Shown here: one piece after another, positions 17,489 to 25,840 of the stretch
Layout of the letters: the number at the start of each line of letters is the position of its first letter
How positions within the stretch are numbered: position 1 is the stretch's first letter
Origin: Tahibacter amnicola
GTDB lineage: Bacteria > Pseudomonadota > Gammaproteobacteria > Xanthomonadales > Rhodanobacteraceae
Direction of reading: 5' to 3'
NCBI RefSeq assembly: GCF_025398735.1
Contig: NZ_CP104694.1
Coordinates: 2,753,001 to 2,817,000 of the forward strand
DNA: 64,000 nt
Notes under the pieces: model-generated
Databases searched by the model: none
What the model saw: the letters and a program-made list of their open reading frames with translations, nothing else
Told to the model about the DNA's origin: nothing
Program-made: the position numbers and the translations under genes

Positions 17489-18441
17489 GCAAGGACGGGT
17501 GACAAGAAGGAACCCTCGTTCCGGGTCATCTGTCACCGAGCGATTCGGCAAGGCGCGCGGCTTCGACGCACCAGACCGTGCCACACGTCGGCAGGTGCCT
17601 GCCGCGCTGGTGCACGCCAGGCAGCGGCTACTCCACAGGTGCATGAAACAGGCGTAGCGCTACAGCGAGGATCCCGGAACAGGCTGCCATGCCGCCCTCG
17701 CAAGGAACGCGGTGCACGCGCCGAAAGGCGCCGCCGCCCCTGCTTGCCGGGCGCATCCGCTCCTCCCGGGCGGCTTCGTCGCGATCGGTATCCCCTGTTG
17801 TCCGGTTTTGTGCTGAATACGACAACTGAGTTGTCGCATTTACCGCAGTTCCGATTTTCCGGCGACGTTGTCACGGAAATTCCCGCCGTTGGCGGCGGCG
17901 CAGTGAAGCGGGATTTGACAGGAAATTTATCGTCAACTCGTTCACGAATATTCCGATCGAGTTTATTTTTGCGAAATTGTGCGTGACGGCGACGGACGTC
18001 ATCAATAATAATGCCGCGTTGTCTAATCTGCCGTCGGGGCCGCTGGACCGTCGAGTCGAAGGTTTCGATCTCGCGGGAAAAATGCGGTTCCACCCTGAAG
18101 TACTGGCGGAACTGGATGACACGTGGACGACTGTCGCGCCGGGGAGGGGCGGCAGTCGATGCCTGGCATCGACCAGGCGTCTAGGGGAAACGGGCGCTCG
18201 ACGCTCAGCCCGTCACGAATCGGGGAGGTGCACCAGCACACAGCAGGCCCATACACCTTATCGCAGCACTTGCTGCATGCCTGCATCAAAGCCGTTCGCA
18301 TTCGACGACGCGGCCGCACGCATACAGCCATCCGCGACGACCGGGACTCGCACCCGCCTGTCGTCACTTTCGCCACTGTTTTCACCGCACGGGGGTCCGG
18401 TGTGAGCAGGGCATAGTTGCCGCTATTAAGGAAAAACCGAA
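17489..18441. other. 950-base non-coding region upstream of a large protease gene
   Basis: No frame here looks like a protein. From about 17810 to 18020 the DNA is clearly richer in A and T than its surroundings and contains the perfect palindrome GACAACT-G-AGTTGTC (17821-17835) and a TTGACA hexamer at 17915-17920 without a matching -10 box. This probably holds the promoter and a long leader of the protease gene. I could not identify a known riboswitch. Confidence 0.5.
17821..17835. promoter_or_regulatory. 15-bp perfect palindrome, candidate operator
   Basis: GACAACT and AGTTGTC are exact inverted repeats around one G, in the AT-rich part of the long region before the protease gene at 18442. 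The binding protein is unknown. Confidence 0.35.
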
Positions 18442-21400
18442 ATGCGTAATTCTCTGTTCATTGGCATCGGCGTTGCCTTGTCGGCCGCCGTCATGGCCGA
18501 TACACCGATCAGCGTGAAGGGTTCCGATGACTCACGCTCCGGCAGCGAACGTTGCGTCATCTCGTTCTCCGCTGCCCAGCAGGATGTTTGCCAACGCACC
18601 GTCACGATGGCCAATCCGGATCTGGCCGTACTCGGCGAAGTCCAGCGCTACGAAAAGTCGCCGCTCCGCCTCATCAAGTTCGACGGTCCCATCACCAACC
18701 AGCGCCGCGCCGCCGTCGAAGCGAAGTACCACATCCTGGGTTACGCGCCGCACTACGCCTACATCGTCCGCGCCAAGGCGAACGTAAAGCCCGGCACGAT
18801 CGAGGGTGAAGTCTGGAGCGGCCCGTTCCTGCCGGCATTCAAGGTTGATCTGAACGTCGCCAATGAGCTCAAGGGCGAGAAGATCGCCGAGGCCGCGGGC
18901 GTCACCGAACTCGTCGTCAGCATGCATGAATCGGCCGATCGCTCGGCGGTGGAAGCGGCTGTCATGAGCGCGCCGGGACTGGAGTTCGTCAGCACGATTA
19001 CCGCCGGCCCGGACACGCGCGTCGTCGCCCGCTTTGATCGCGCGAGCCTGCGTGCCGCCGTCGAGCAGCTTGCCGCCGATCCGTCTGTCGCTGCGATCGG
19101 ATTCCGCTGGCCGATGACCACGCGCAATTCCCAGGCCGACTGGTTGCACCAGAGCAACGTGAACAGTCCGTCGCCGCTGCGTCCGGTCTTCGACCGAGGC
19201 CTGTATGGGTGCGGCCAGATCGTCGGCGAACTCGATACCGGTCTGCATATCGCCAACTGCGCCTTCAACGATGCCGCGCAGGCGCCGCCGGTGAATAACT
19301 GTACGTCGGGCGCCAGCTGTCCGACGATCACCACGCCGAACAATGCCGCGCGCAAGGTCATTGCCTATTACAAGTGGTCGGGCCTCACGGGCAACACGCC
19401 CACCGATCCGCATGGCCACGGCACCCACGTCGCCGGTTCCATTCTCGGCCAGAATCCGGCGACTCCGATTGACTGCACCAACTTCACCTCGCCGGGTGGT
19501 CATACGGACCTGGACGGCACCGCGCCGGGCGCCAAGCTCGTGATGCAGGAAACCGGCTCCAATCTCGCCTATCTCAACAACCACGGCGGCAACCCGTACC
19601 ACGCGGCGAACACGGCGTACCAGAACGGTGCGCGCCTGCACAGCAACTCCTGGGGCGGCGGTTGTACCGATCAATTCGGTGCCTGCGTTTCCGGATGTAC
19701 GGTGACCTACGACGCCCAGGCCCGCGACGCCGACAACGTCACGCGTGATCGCGATGATCTCGTGCTGCTCTTTGCCGCGGGCAACGATGCGTCGGCCTGC
19801 CCGGCCGGCAACAACGTCGGCAGCCCGGGCAATGCCAAGAACGTGATCACCGTCGGCGCCACCAGCCGCGGCACGGCTGCGAACGGCATGGCGAGCTTCT
19901 CCTCGCGTGGCCCGACGATCGACAGCCGCACCAAGCCGGACATCACCGCGCAGGGTTCGAGCATCGTCTCCGCCGGCCGCAACGCCTGCGGTACCGCCAC
20001 CATGAGCGGCACCTCGATGGCGACGCCGACCGCCGCCGGCCTGGCTGCCCTGGTGCGTGAGTACCTGCAACGCGGCTTCTATCCGACCGGCCAGAAGGTC
20101 GCGGCGAACGCCATCGCCAATCCGTCGGGTGCGCTGGTCAAGGCCATTCTCATTGCCGGCGCCATGCCGATGACGGGAACTGGCGCTGGCACGTCGCCGG
20201 GCCAGTCGCAGGGCTGGGGACGTATCCTGCTCGACGACTCGCTGTATTTCAGCGGTGACACCAGCAAGCTCTACATCCACGACGCCACCACCGGCCTTTC
20301 CACGGGTGGCCTTGATACACACACGCTGACCGTCTCCGCCGGATCGCCGCTTAACATCGCGCTGACCTGGACAGACGCGGCCGCGGCGGTCAATGCCAAC
20401 CCGGCCCTTGTCAACGGACTGCGGCTGGAAGTGGTCGCGCCCAATGGCGACGTGTGGACGCAGAAGCTGCCCTCGGGCGTTTCGCCGAGCAATGCGAACC
20501 CGAGCCAGAGCACGACGACCACCAACTACGACAACCGCAACAACGTGCACCGCATCAGCTTTGCCAATCCGGCAGCGGGCACCTACACGGTACGCGTACG
20601 TGGTGTGAACGTGCCGTCCGGTCCGCAGAAATACGCGGTCGCGGCTACCGGCAACTTCGGTGGCGGCGGTGGCAACGTACCGCCGGTGGCGAATTTCAGC
20701 AGCAGCGCCAGCGGCCTCGTCGTGAACTTCACCGACAGTTCCACCGACAGCGACGGCACGATCACCGCGCGCAGCTGGAATTTTGGTGACGGCAGCTCGT
20801 CCACGGCGACGAACCCGAGCCACACCTATGCCGCGGCCGGCACCTATACGGTCACGCTCACGGTCACGGACGATGACGGTGCCACGCACACCAAGACGGC
20901 TTCGGTCACGGTCACGAGCGGTCCGGGCAATGTAGCGCCCGTGGCGAACTTCACCTCGACCACCAGCGGCCTCACGGCGAACTTCACCGACACCTCGACC
21001 GATTCGGACGGCACCATCGCCTCGCGTAGCTGGAACTTCGGTGACGGATCCACTTCGACCGCCACCAATCCGAGCAAGACCTATGCATCGGCCGGCACCT
21101 ACACGGTCACGCTGACGGTCACCGACGATGATGGCGCCACCAACACCAAGTCCGGTTCGGTCACGGTCACCGCGCCGCCGGATACGGTGCTGCAGAACGG
21201 CGTGCCGAAGACCGGCCTGTCGATCGCGCAGGGCGCTGGCCTGTCGTTCACGATGGTCGTTCCGGCCGGCGCATCGGGCCTGAAGTTTGTCACCAGCGGT
21301 GGAACGGGGGATGCGGATCTGTACGTCAAGTTCGGTTCCGCTGCGTCGACGACGAGCTACGACTGCCGCTCGATCGGTTCCACCAACGCCGAAACCTGCA

Positions 21401-21810
21401 ACATCGCGACGGCGCAGGCGGGCACCTACCACGTGTTCATCCACGGCTACTCGGCGGTCTCCGGCCTGAGCCTCACCGGCAGCTTCAACACCGGCGGCAA
21501 TGTGCTGCAGAACGGCGTGCCGCGCACGGGCCTGTCGGGTTCGACGGGAAATACGCAGGTCTTCACGCTGGCCGTGCCGGCTGGTGCGACGAACCTGAGG
21601 TTCGTCATCAACGGCGGCTCCGGCGATGCCGACATGTACGTCCGCTTCAACGCGGCTCCGACGACGACGACCTACGACTGCCGCCCGTATCTGCCGGGCA
21701 ACAGCGAGACCTGCAACATCTCGCCAGCGCAGGCGGGGACGTACTACGTGATGGTTCGCGCGTACTCAACTTACTCGGGCCTGAGCCTGACGGGCAGCTA
21801 CACGCCGTAG
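18442..21810 (+). CDS. secreted S8 protease with two PKD and two PPC domains
   Basis: Large exported subtilase of 1,122 aa. A short signal peptide (MRNSLFIGIGVALSAAVMA) is followed by a propeptide of about 220 residues. The catalytic domain has D265 (GELDTG), H326 (GHGTHVAG) and S525 (SGTSMATP). Two PKD domains follow (about 747-825 and 831-910; each has WNFGDGS and GTYTVTLTVTDDDGAT), then two PPC domains (about 914-1013 and 1020-1122; each has GDADLYV or GDADMYV and a cysteine loop). PKD and PPC modules usually help bind insoluble protein or polysaccharide and are often trimmed during maturation. AAGGA precedes the ATG at 18442. A long regulatory leader lies upstream and a strong terminator directly downstream, so this is a single-gene unit. 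Confidence 0.95.
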   Translation: MRNSLFIGIGVALSAAVMADTPISVKGSDDSRSGSERCVISFSAAQQDVCQRTVTMANPDLAVLGEVQRYEKSPLRLIKFDGPITNQRRAAVEAKYHILGYAPHYAYIVRAKANVKPGTIEGEVWSGPFLPAFKVDLNVANELKGEKIAEAAGVTELVVSMHESADRSAVEAAVMSAPGLEFVSTITAGPDTRVVARFDRASLRAAVEQLAADPSVAAIGFRWPMTTRNSQADWLHQSNVNSPSPLRPVFDRGLYGCGQIVGELDTGLHIANCAFNDAAQAPPVNNCTSGASCPTITTPNNAARKVIAYYKWSGLTGNTPTDPHGHGTHVAGSILGQNPATPIDCTNFTSPGGHTDLDGTAPGAKLVMQETGSNLAYLNNHGGNPYHAANTAYQNGARLHSNSWGGGCTDQFGACVSGCTVTYDAQARDADNVTRDRDDLVLLFAAGNDASACPAGNNVGSPGNAKNVITVGATSRGTAANGMASFSSRGPTIDSRTKPDITAQGSSIVSAGRNACGTATMSGTSMATPTAAGLAALVREYLQRGFYPTGQKVAANAIANPSGALVKAILIAGAMPMTGTGAGTSPGQSQGWGRILLDDSLYFSGDTSKLYIHDATTGLSTGGLDTHTLTVSAGSPLNIALTWTDAAAAVNANPALVNGLRLEVVAPNGDVWTQKLPSGVSPSNANPSQSTTTTNYDNRNNVHRISFANPAAGTYTVRVRGVNVPSGPQKYAVAATGNFGGGGGNVPPVANFSSSASGLVVNFTDSSTDSDGTITARSWNFGDGSSSTATNPSHTYAAAGTYTVTLTVTDDDGATHTKTASVTVTSGPGNVAPVANFTSTTSGLTANFTDTSTDSDGTIASRSWNFGDGSTSTATNPSKTYASAGTYTVTLTVTDDDGATNTKSGSVTVTAPPDTVLQNGVPKTGLSIAQGAGLSFTMVVPAGASGLKFVTSGGTGDADLYVKFGSAASTTSYDCRSIGSTNAETCNIATAQAGTYHVFIHGYSAVSGLSLTGSFNTGGNVLQNGVPRTGLSGSTGNTQVFTLAVPAGATNLRFVINGGSGDADMYVRFNAAPTTTTYDCRPYLPGNSETCNISPAQAGTYYVMVRAYSTYSGLSLTGSYTP

Positions 21811-21853
21811 TAGAAGCCTCGCCGCGCAATCCAGCGGCGCAGGTATGACGAAT

Positions 21854-21886
21854 GAAGCGACCGGCCTGTGCCGGTCGCTTCTTTTT
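21854..21886 (+). terminator. Rho-independent terminator of the S8-PKD-PPC gene
   Basis: GAAGCGACCGGC and GCCGGTCGCTTC form a perfect 12-bp stem with loop CTGT, followed by five T residues, 44 bases after the stop codon. Confidence 0.95.
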
Positions 21887-22060
21887 GGCTATGGGGTGAA
21901 GGCCGTTTCAGCAGTTGCCCCGGAGCACATTCTCCAGGGCGTATTCGAGTAACTGTTCCGCGAGAGCGACGTCTGCGAAGACAGTGGAGGTCACTGAAGT
22001 TGACCGCGAAGACCCAGTTCGGTATAGCGGTTCCGCACTGCAACAACGAGATCGCCCTCG

Positions 22061-22627
22061 ATGGGTATTGACGTATTCGGCGCCTTCCAGCGGAACAGCG
22101 ACGATGGCTGGCAGTTCGTCCAGAAGTTCTACGACGGCCGCCGAGGCCATCTTCGCGCGTGGTTGGGCGTTGCATCGGGTTACGCCGGGACAATCAGGCC
22201 GGTGCGGCCCTTGCGCCGACTGCCTGCGGAGTTCGACCACTACCCCTTCATCTATCACACGGATGGGAGTGTCCTGGCGTTCCTGGGCGAGTGGGGTCAT
22301 TCATGCCTGCACGGCGACGAAATTCTCGACGCGCTGCCGGTGCTTTCCATCGTGTCGGCAAGCATTCCGTTGCATTTGTATGAGAAGGCGTGGCCGCACG
22401 AGAACGATCCAGCGCGCTGGCAGACGCTCACCGGGCTATGGCGCGATGCGGACCTTCCACCGCCGATCGCTGTGTGTTCGCGCACCGACAAGCCGCTGCA
22501 CCACACGCATTCTGTCGAGGTGGAAGGACTGTTCGACGTTACGTCGTGCATCCAGTACTTCATTGATGAACTGATTGCACTGCGTGAGACGCATGGTGAT
22601 GTGCGGCTCGTCTATGGTTTTGCCTAG
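22061..22627 (+). CDS. hypothetical protein, 188 aa
   Basis: Unrecognised soluble protein with no signal peptide. It is rich in Trp, His and acidic residues (DVFGAFQRNSDDGWQFVQKF; HYPFIYHTDGSVLAFLGEWGH). The pattern of short strands and aromatic residues looks like a regular enzyme or immunity-type fold, but no known motif is seen. The ATG at 22061 has only a weak ribosome binding site. A 300-base gap separates it from the outer-membrane protein gene downstream. Confidence 0.6.
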   Translation: MGIDVFGAFQRNSDDGWQFVQKFYDGRRGHLRAWLGVASGYAGTIRPVRPLRRLPAEFDHYPFIYHTDGSVLAFLGEWGHSCLHGDEILDALPVLSIVSASIPLHLYEKAWPHENDPARWQTLTGLWRDADLPPPIAVCSRTDKPLHHTHSVEVEGLFDVTSCIQYFIDELIALRETHGDVRLVYGFA

Positions 22628-22930
22628 GCCGGGGGCGCTGCACTGGTTTGACGCCGGCCGCAGCTCCCTGCCGCATGGCGTATCGATGCCCTGATCGGGC
22701 TGGAGAGCCGCTGCATCGCCTGAGATCCGAAAGGGGGCTTTCCACCGCAACAAGCGGATGGTTTCTGCGCTTGCGTACCGGCACGATCGTTCGCTCCGGC
22801 TGGCCAAGCCGTGCCCTGAATACCAATTCCCGCGCAATGCCGGCGCAATTGGTACTCGCTAACGGGGCGCGGCGCCCCCAGGCTGGTACCGAACGGCTTG
22901 ATCACCACTGGCTCTGCGTACGACGAACCT
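22628..22930. other. intergenic stretch with a loose inverted repeat
   Basis: About 300 bases without a convincing gene. TACCAATT (22821-22828) and AATTGGTA (22847-22854) form an inverted repeat about 75 bases before the outer-membrane protein gene and might be a regulatory site. Confidence 0.35.
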
Positions 22931-23893
22931 ATGATGTACAAGATCGCGCTACTGCTGTTACTCGCGGCGACACGGGTTTCCGCGCAAGCCCCTGTGCAGC
23001 GTCAATCCATGGACGATGCCTGGTGGACCGGCCCGATGCTCGCCAATTCCGCATCGACGCTGCCGAAAGGTCACTACCTCATCGAGCCCTACCTCTATGA
23101 CGTCCAGTCCAATGGGGCATTCGACCGCGACGGCAGGCGGCACTCGACGGGCCGATCGCATGGCTATGGTTCCCTGACGTACATGACCTACGGCGTTACC
23201 GACGCGTTCTCGCTGAGTCTGATTCCAACATTCGGCTACAACGATCCCGCGCAAGGTCCCGGCAGCTCCGGCATCGGCATGGGTGACCTGGCGGTGCACG
23301 CGCAATACCGCCTGACTCAGTTTGAGCCGGGACACTGGCTGCCAACCCTCTCCGTCGCGCTGCAACAGACGTTTCCGACCGGCAAGCACGATCGGCTGGG
23401 TGGGCGCGCCAGCGACGGATTGGGGAGTGGCGCGCGTTCGACGATGCTGGGCGTCTATTCCCAGACCTACTTGTGGATGCCCAATGGCCGGATCCTGCGC
23501 ATGCGGCTGAATCTCACGAAGACATTCTCCGGCGACGCGAACCTGGCCGACGCCAGCGTCTACGGCACGGACGATGGATTCCGCGGCACCGCGCGGCCAG
23601 GCGACACCTTCGTCGCAAATGCCGCGTGGGAGTACAGCATCACGCGAAACTGGGTCGTTGCGCTTGATGCGGTGTATCGGCGCACCGGCAACACGCGGGT
23701 GCGGGGCGTCGACGCAGCCGGGAGTGTGACACTGTTTGATTCCGGTTCGAGCAGATCCTTCGCGCTGGCGCCGGCCATCGAATACAACTTCAACGCGAAT
23801 GTCGGCGTGCTCTTCGGGGTCCGCGCCGTTGTTGCGGGGCGCAATACATCCTCACATATCACGCCGGCGATTGCGGTGAATATCGTGCGTTGA
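22931..23893 (+). CDS. outer-membrane beta-barrel protein (MetA phenol-degradation-like)
   Basis: Predicted outer-membrane channel of about 320 aa. A signal peptide (MMYKIALLLLLAATRVSAQA) is followed by alternating amphipathic strands with many aromatic residues at strand ends (YGSLTYMTYGVTDAFSLSLI; FALAPAIEYNFNANVGVLFG) and a final aliphatic-aromatic strand. The layout resembles the 'putative MetA-pathway of phenol degradation' family of barrel proteins, often annotated as transporters. The start is placed at 22931 because the upstream ATG at 22898 would extend before the signal sequence. The neighbouring 74-aa gene begins 17 bases downstream and is probably in the same unit. Confidence 0.75.
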   Translation: MMYKIALLLLLAATRVSAQAPVQRQSMDDAWWTGPMLANSASTLPKGHYLIEPYLYDVQSNGAFDRDGRRHSTGRSHGYGSLTYMTYGVTDAFSLSLIPTFGYNDPAQGPGSSGIGMGDLAVHAQYRLTQFEPGHWLPTLSVALQQTFPTGKHDRLGGRASDGLGSGARSTMLGVYSQTYLWMPNGRILRMRLNLTKTFSGDANLADASVYGTDDGFRGTARPGDTFVANAAWEYSITRNWVVALDAVYRRTGNTRVRGVDAAGSVTLFDSGSSRSFALAPAIEYNFNANVGVLFGVRAVVAGRNTSSHITPAIAVNIVR

Positions 23894-23909
23894 GGTTTGT
23901 CGGGGTGGC

Positions 23910-24134
23910 GTGGAACTGGACGTGGTGACGGTCCGGCTCAGCGCGCCGGAACGGTTCGCCGGCAGGCCTGTGCATCTGGAGATCCCGCTGGAAGGCGACG
24001 GCCTCGCACAGCGCAAATCCTATCTGCGCGAGTCGACGATTCAATTTGCCGTTACCGCGGCCGCTGTCGGCAAGGGACGCGTAATGCTGTCCGCCTCCGA
24101 GATCCACGCCGCTGCGATGGCACAGCTGCATTGA
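23910..24134 (+). CDS. hypothetical protein, 74 aa
   Basis: Small soluble protein with a GTG start 17 bases after the barrel-protein gene and a GGGG run just upstream. It begins MELDVVTVRLSAPERFAG and is acidic-to-neutral without a membrane segment. The reading frame has codon positions like neighbouring genes, but the protein is not recognised. It may be co-transcribed with the outer-membrane protein. Confidence 0.5.
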   Translation: MELDVVTVRLSAPERFAGRPVHLEIPLEGDGLAQRKSYLRESTIQFAVTAAAVGKGRVMLSASEIHAAAMAQLH

Positions 24135-24417
24135 TGGCAAGCCCTCACCAGATCAGCTAGATTCGCCCGGCGCGCCGCGGGGAGGGCTCGAGCACATGAT
24201 CGGCCTGTTGAACAGGGTGTGCAGAACCACAGATGCGCCGCCTGCACCCGGGCCGGCCGCAACCCGGGCACGCCATCGACCGGACGTTCACCGGTTCCCG
24301 GATCCGGTCGAAGACCTTACACCATCGCGGCGAACGCTTGATCCCGCGCCACCGCGCAGTTGAAACTGGCTCATTCGGGCCCGGATGGCCCAGGACCTAA
24401 GGACGGTCACACGGATC

Positions 24418-25011
24418 ATGCGCACTTTTGTACTCAGAGCACGGGCTGCACCGACGGACAGCCAGAAACTGCTCGCGTCCGTGGGCGGCGAAGCCCACAC
24501 GGAAATCCTGGCACACACGCTGATGAACGCGATCTTCACGGCGCAGTCGCATCGGCCGGATGTCGTGGTGTACCTCGTGCTGGAAAGCACGCAGGACTTC
24601 TCGCGCACCATTCGCTTCGCCGCTGATGCAATGCATGATATTGGCGGCTTCCACGAACAGGCATTGCTGGGAAAGGTCGCCAGGGCGCTCGACGTCTCCC
24701 GAGGCATGGGCAAGGAAGAGGAGCGGCCGGTGGAAGCGGGCATCACGGTGCGCACCATCAGCTTCGAACACCTCGTCCGTGAGCTCGCCGACGACCATGC
24801 GCTGTACGTGATGGATCGGAAGGGAACGTCCATTGGCGAGGAGGCGTTCGCGCCCAATCCCTGCTTCCTGCTGACCGACCATATTCCGATGCCGAAGAAG
24901 ACCTTTCACAGTCTTGGCCGGCTGGGTGCGAAGAAGATCTCGCTGGGATCGAAAATGCTGTTCGCTTCGCAGTGCGTCGTGCTGATTCATCACGCGTTGG
25001 ATGAGCGGTAG
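24418..25011 (+). CDS. trmY: tRNA (pseudouridine-54 N1)-methyltransferase family, archaeal type
   Basis: SPOUT-class SAM-dependent methyltransferase. In archaea TrmY methylates N1 of pseudouridine 54 in the tRNA T-loop. The protein starts MRTFVLRARAAPTDSQ, like archaeal TrmY. The C-terminal knot region is diagnostic: PCFLLTDHIPMP, then KKISLGSKMLFASQC and VVLIHHALD, which line up with the TrmY block FIIGDHIG...KRISLSPLELHANHC. It is 197 aa, the family's usual size. The upstream in-frame ATG at 24385 is rejected because the family begins at MRTF. Bacterial copies are known but uncommon. The target RNA here is not established. It lies alone between small genes. Confidence 0.85.
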   Translation: MRTFVLRARAAPTDSQKLLASVGGEAHTEILAHTLMNAIFTAQSHRPDVVVYLVLESTQDFSRTIRFAADAMHDIGGFHEQALLGKVARALDVSRGMGKEEERPVEAGITVRTISFEHLVRELADDHALYVMDRKGTSIGEEAFAPNPCFLLTDHIPMPKKTFHSLGRLGAKKISLGSKMLFASQCVVLIHHALDER

Positions 25012-25088
25012 CGGTTAGTGTGTGGCTGATGGGCAGGCTCAATCAATGGGTCAGCCAGGGCACAGGCCGGTGATTCGATGGAGCGTCG

Positions 25089-25400
25089 ATGAATGAGCCG
25101 GATCAGCGACCGACTGGCGCGCCTTCAAGAATCAGTGCGGGCATTCCCGAGACGCTCGTTGCTACCGCAACCGCGGTCATCACGCTGCAGGTCCTTGTTA
25201 CGATCGGTGGCGTGTTTCCACGCGGGAACTGGTATGCCGGATTGTTCTTTTTCGCCGGTGCGATTTCGCTGTTCGGCGCTATTGGGCTGATCGTCCTGCG
25301 TCGCTCGGTCGTGTGGGTCGTGGCAGCCGCCATTTCGCTGCTGGACTGGTTGGTCGCGCTTGTCGTGCTGTACGGCATGGGTATCGCCCGGATGCATTAG
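25089..25400 (+). CDS. small membrane protein, 103 aa
   Basis: Predicted inner-membrane protein with three hydrophobic segments (TLVATATAVITLQVLVTIGG, then GLFFFAGAISLFGAIGLIVL, then WVVAAAISLLDWLVALVVLY) and an N-terminal soluble stretch rich in Pro and Arg. GGAG at 25080-25083 lies 5 bases before the ATG. No family is recognised. It follows trmY by 77 bases. Confidence 0.7.
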   Translation: MNEPDQRPTGAPSRISAGIPETLVATATAVITLQVLVTIGGVFPRGNWYAGLFFFAGAISLFGAIGLIVLRRSVVWVVAAAISLLDWLVALVVLYGMGIARMH

Positions 25401-25840
25401 GGAAGGTCGGGACGAGCTGCCGGCTTGAGTTCGTGCTGACGCCCACATGCCTGCAACCGCGCCCGGCACCGGCTTCGTCAGCGTTGGGCCATCCCCTGGC
25501 TCCAAGGGGCCCCGGAAAAGCAAGGCTCGCGAGGTGACTGCGGGACAAGTGCGCGCGTCGTCACAATTTCTTGATTTGTGCGCACGTGCCGAGGGCTTTG
25601 CGTGGCATTCCGGGCGTCCCCCCTGCGAATTCATGAGTGGGTGCAGCGGGGGGCTACACCTACACCCTGTAGTTTTCACTAACGCTTCGGCATCGCCAGG
25701 TCGATCGTCGGTCTGTTGTTCCTGTCGTAGCGCCGGCATGGCGTTACTACGGCCAGCCCATGCCCACGACAATCCGCCGCGACCTGCTTGTCGCCCTTAT
25801 TGCGCGCGATGTCCGTGCCTGAAAAGCTCTGGAGACCCGC
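25401..25840. other. 440-base intergenic region, no gene seen
   Basis: Only shadow frames are present. It should contain the promoter of the beta-helix protein gene at 25841, but I cannot pick out a convincing pair of boxes. Confidence 0.45.

Noticed and set aside
18532-21444. Very long lower-strand frame (970 codons) opposite the S8-PKD-PPC protease
   Set aside because: It is rich in Arg, Gly and His with no domain; it is the antisense shadow expected in GC-rich genes.
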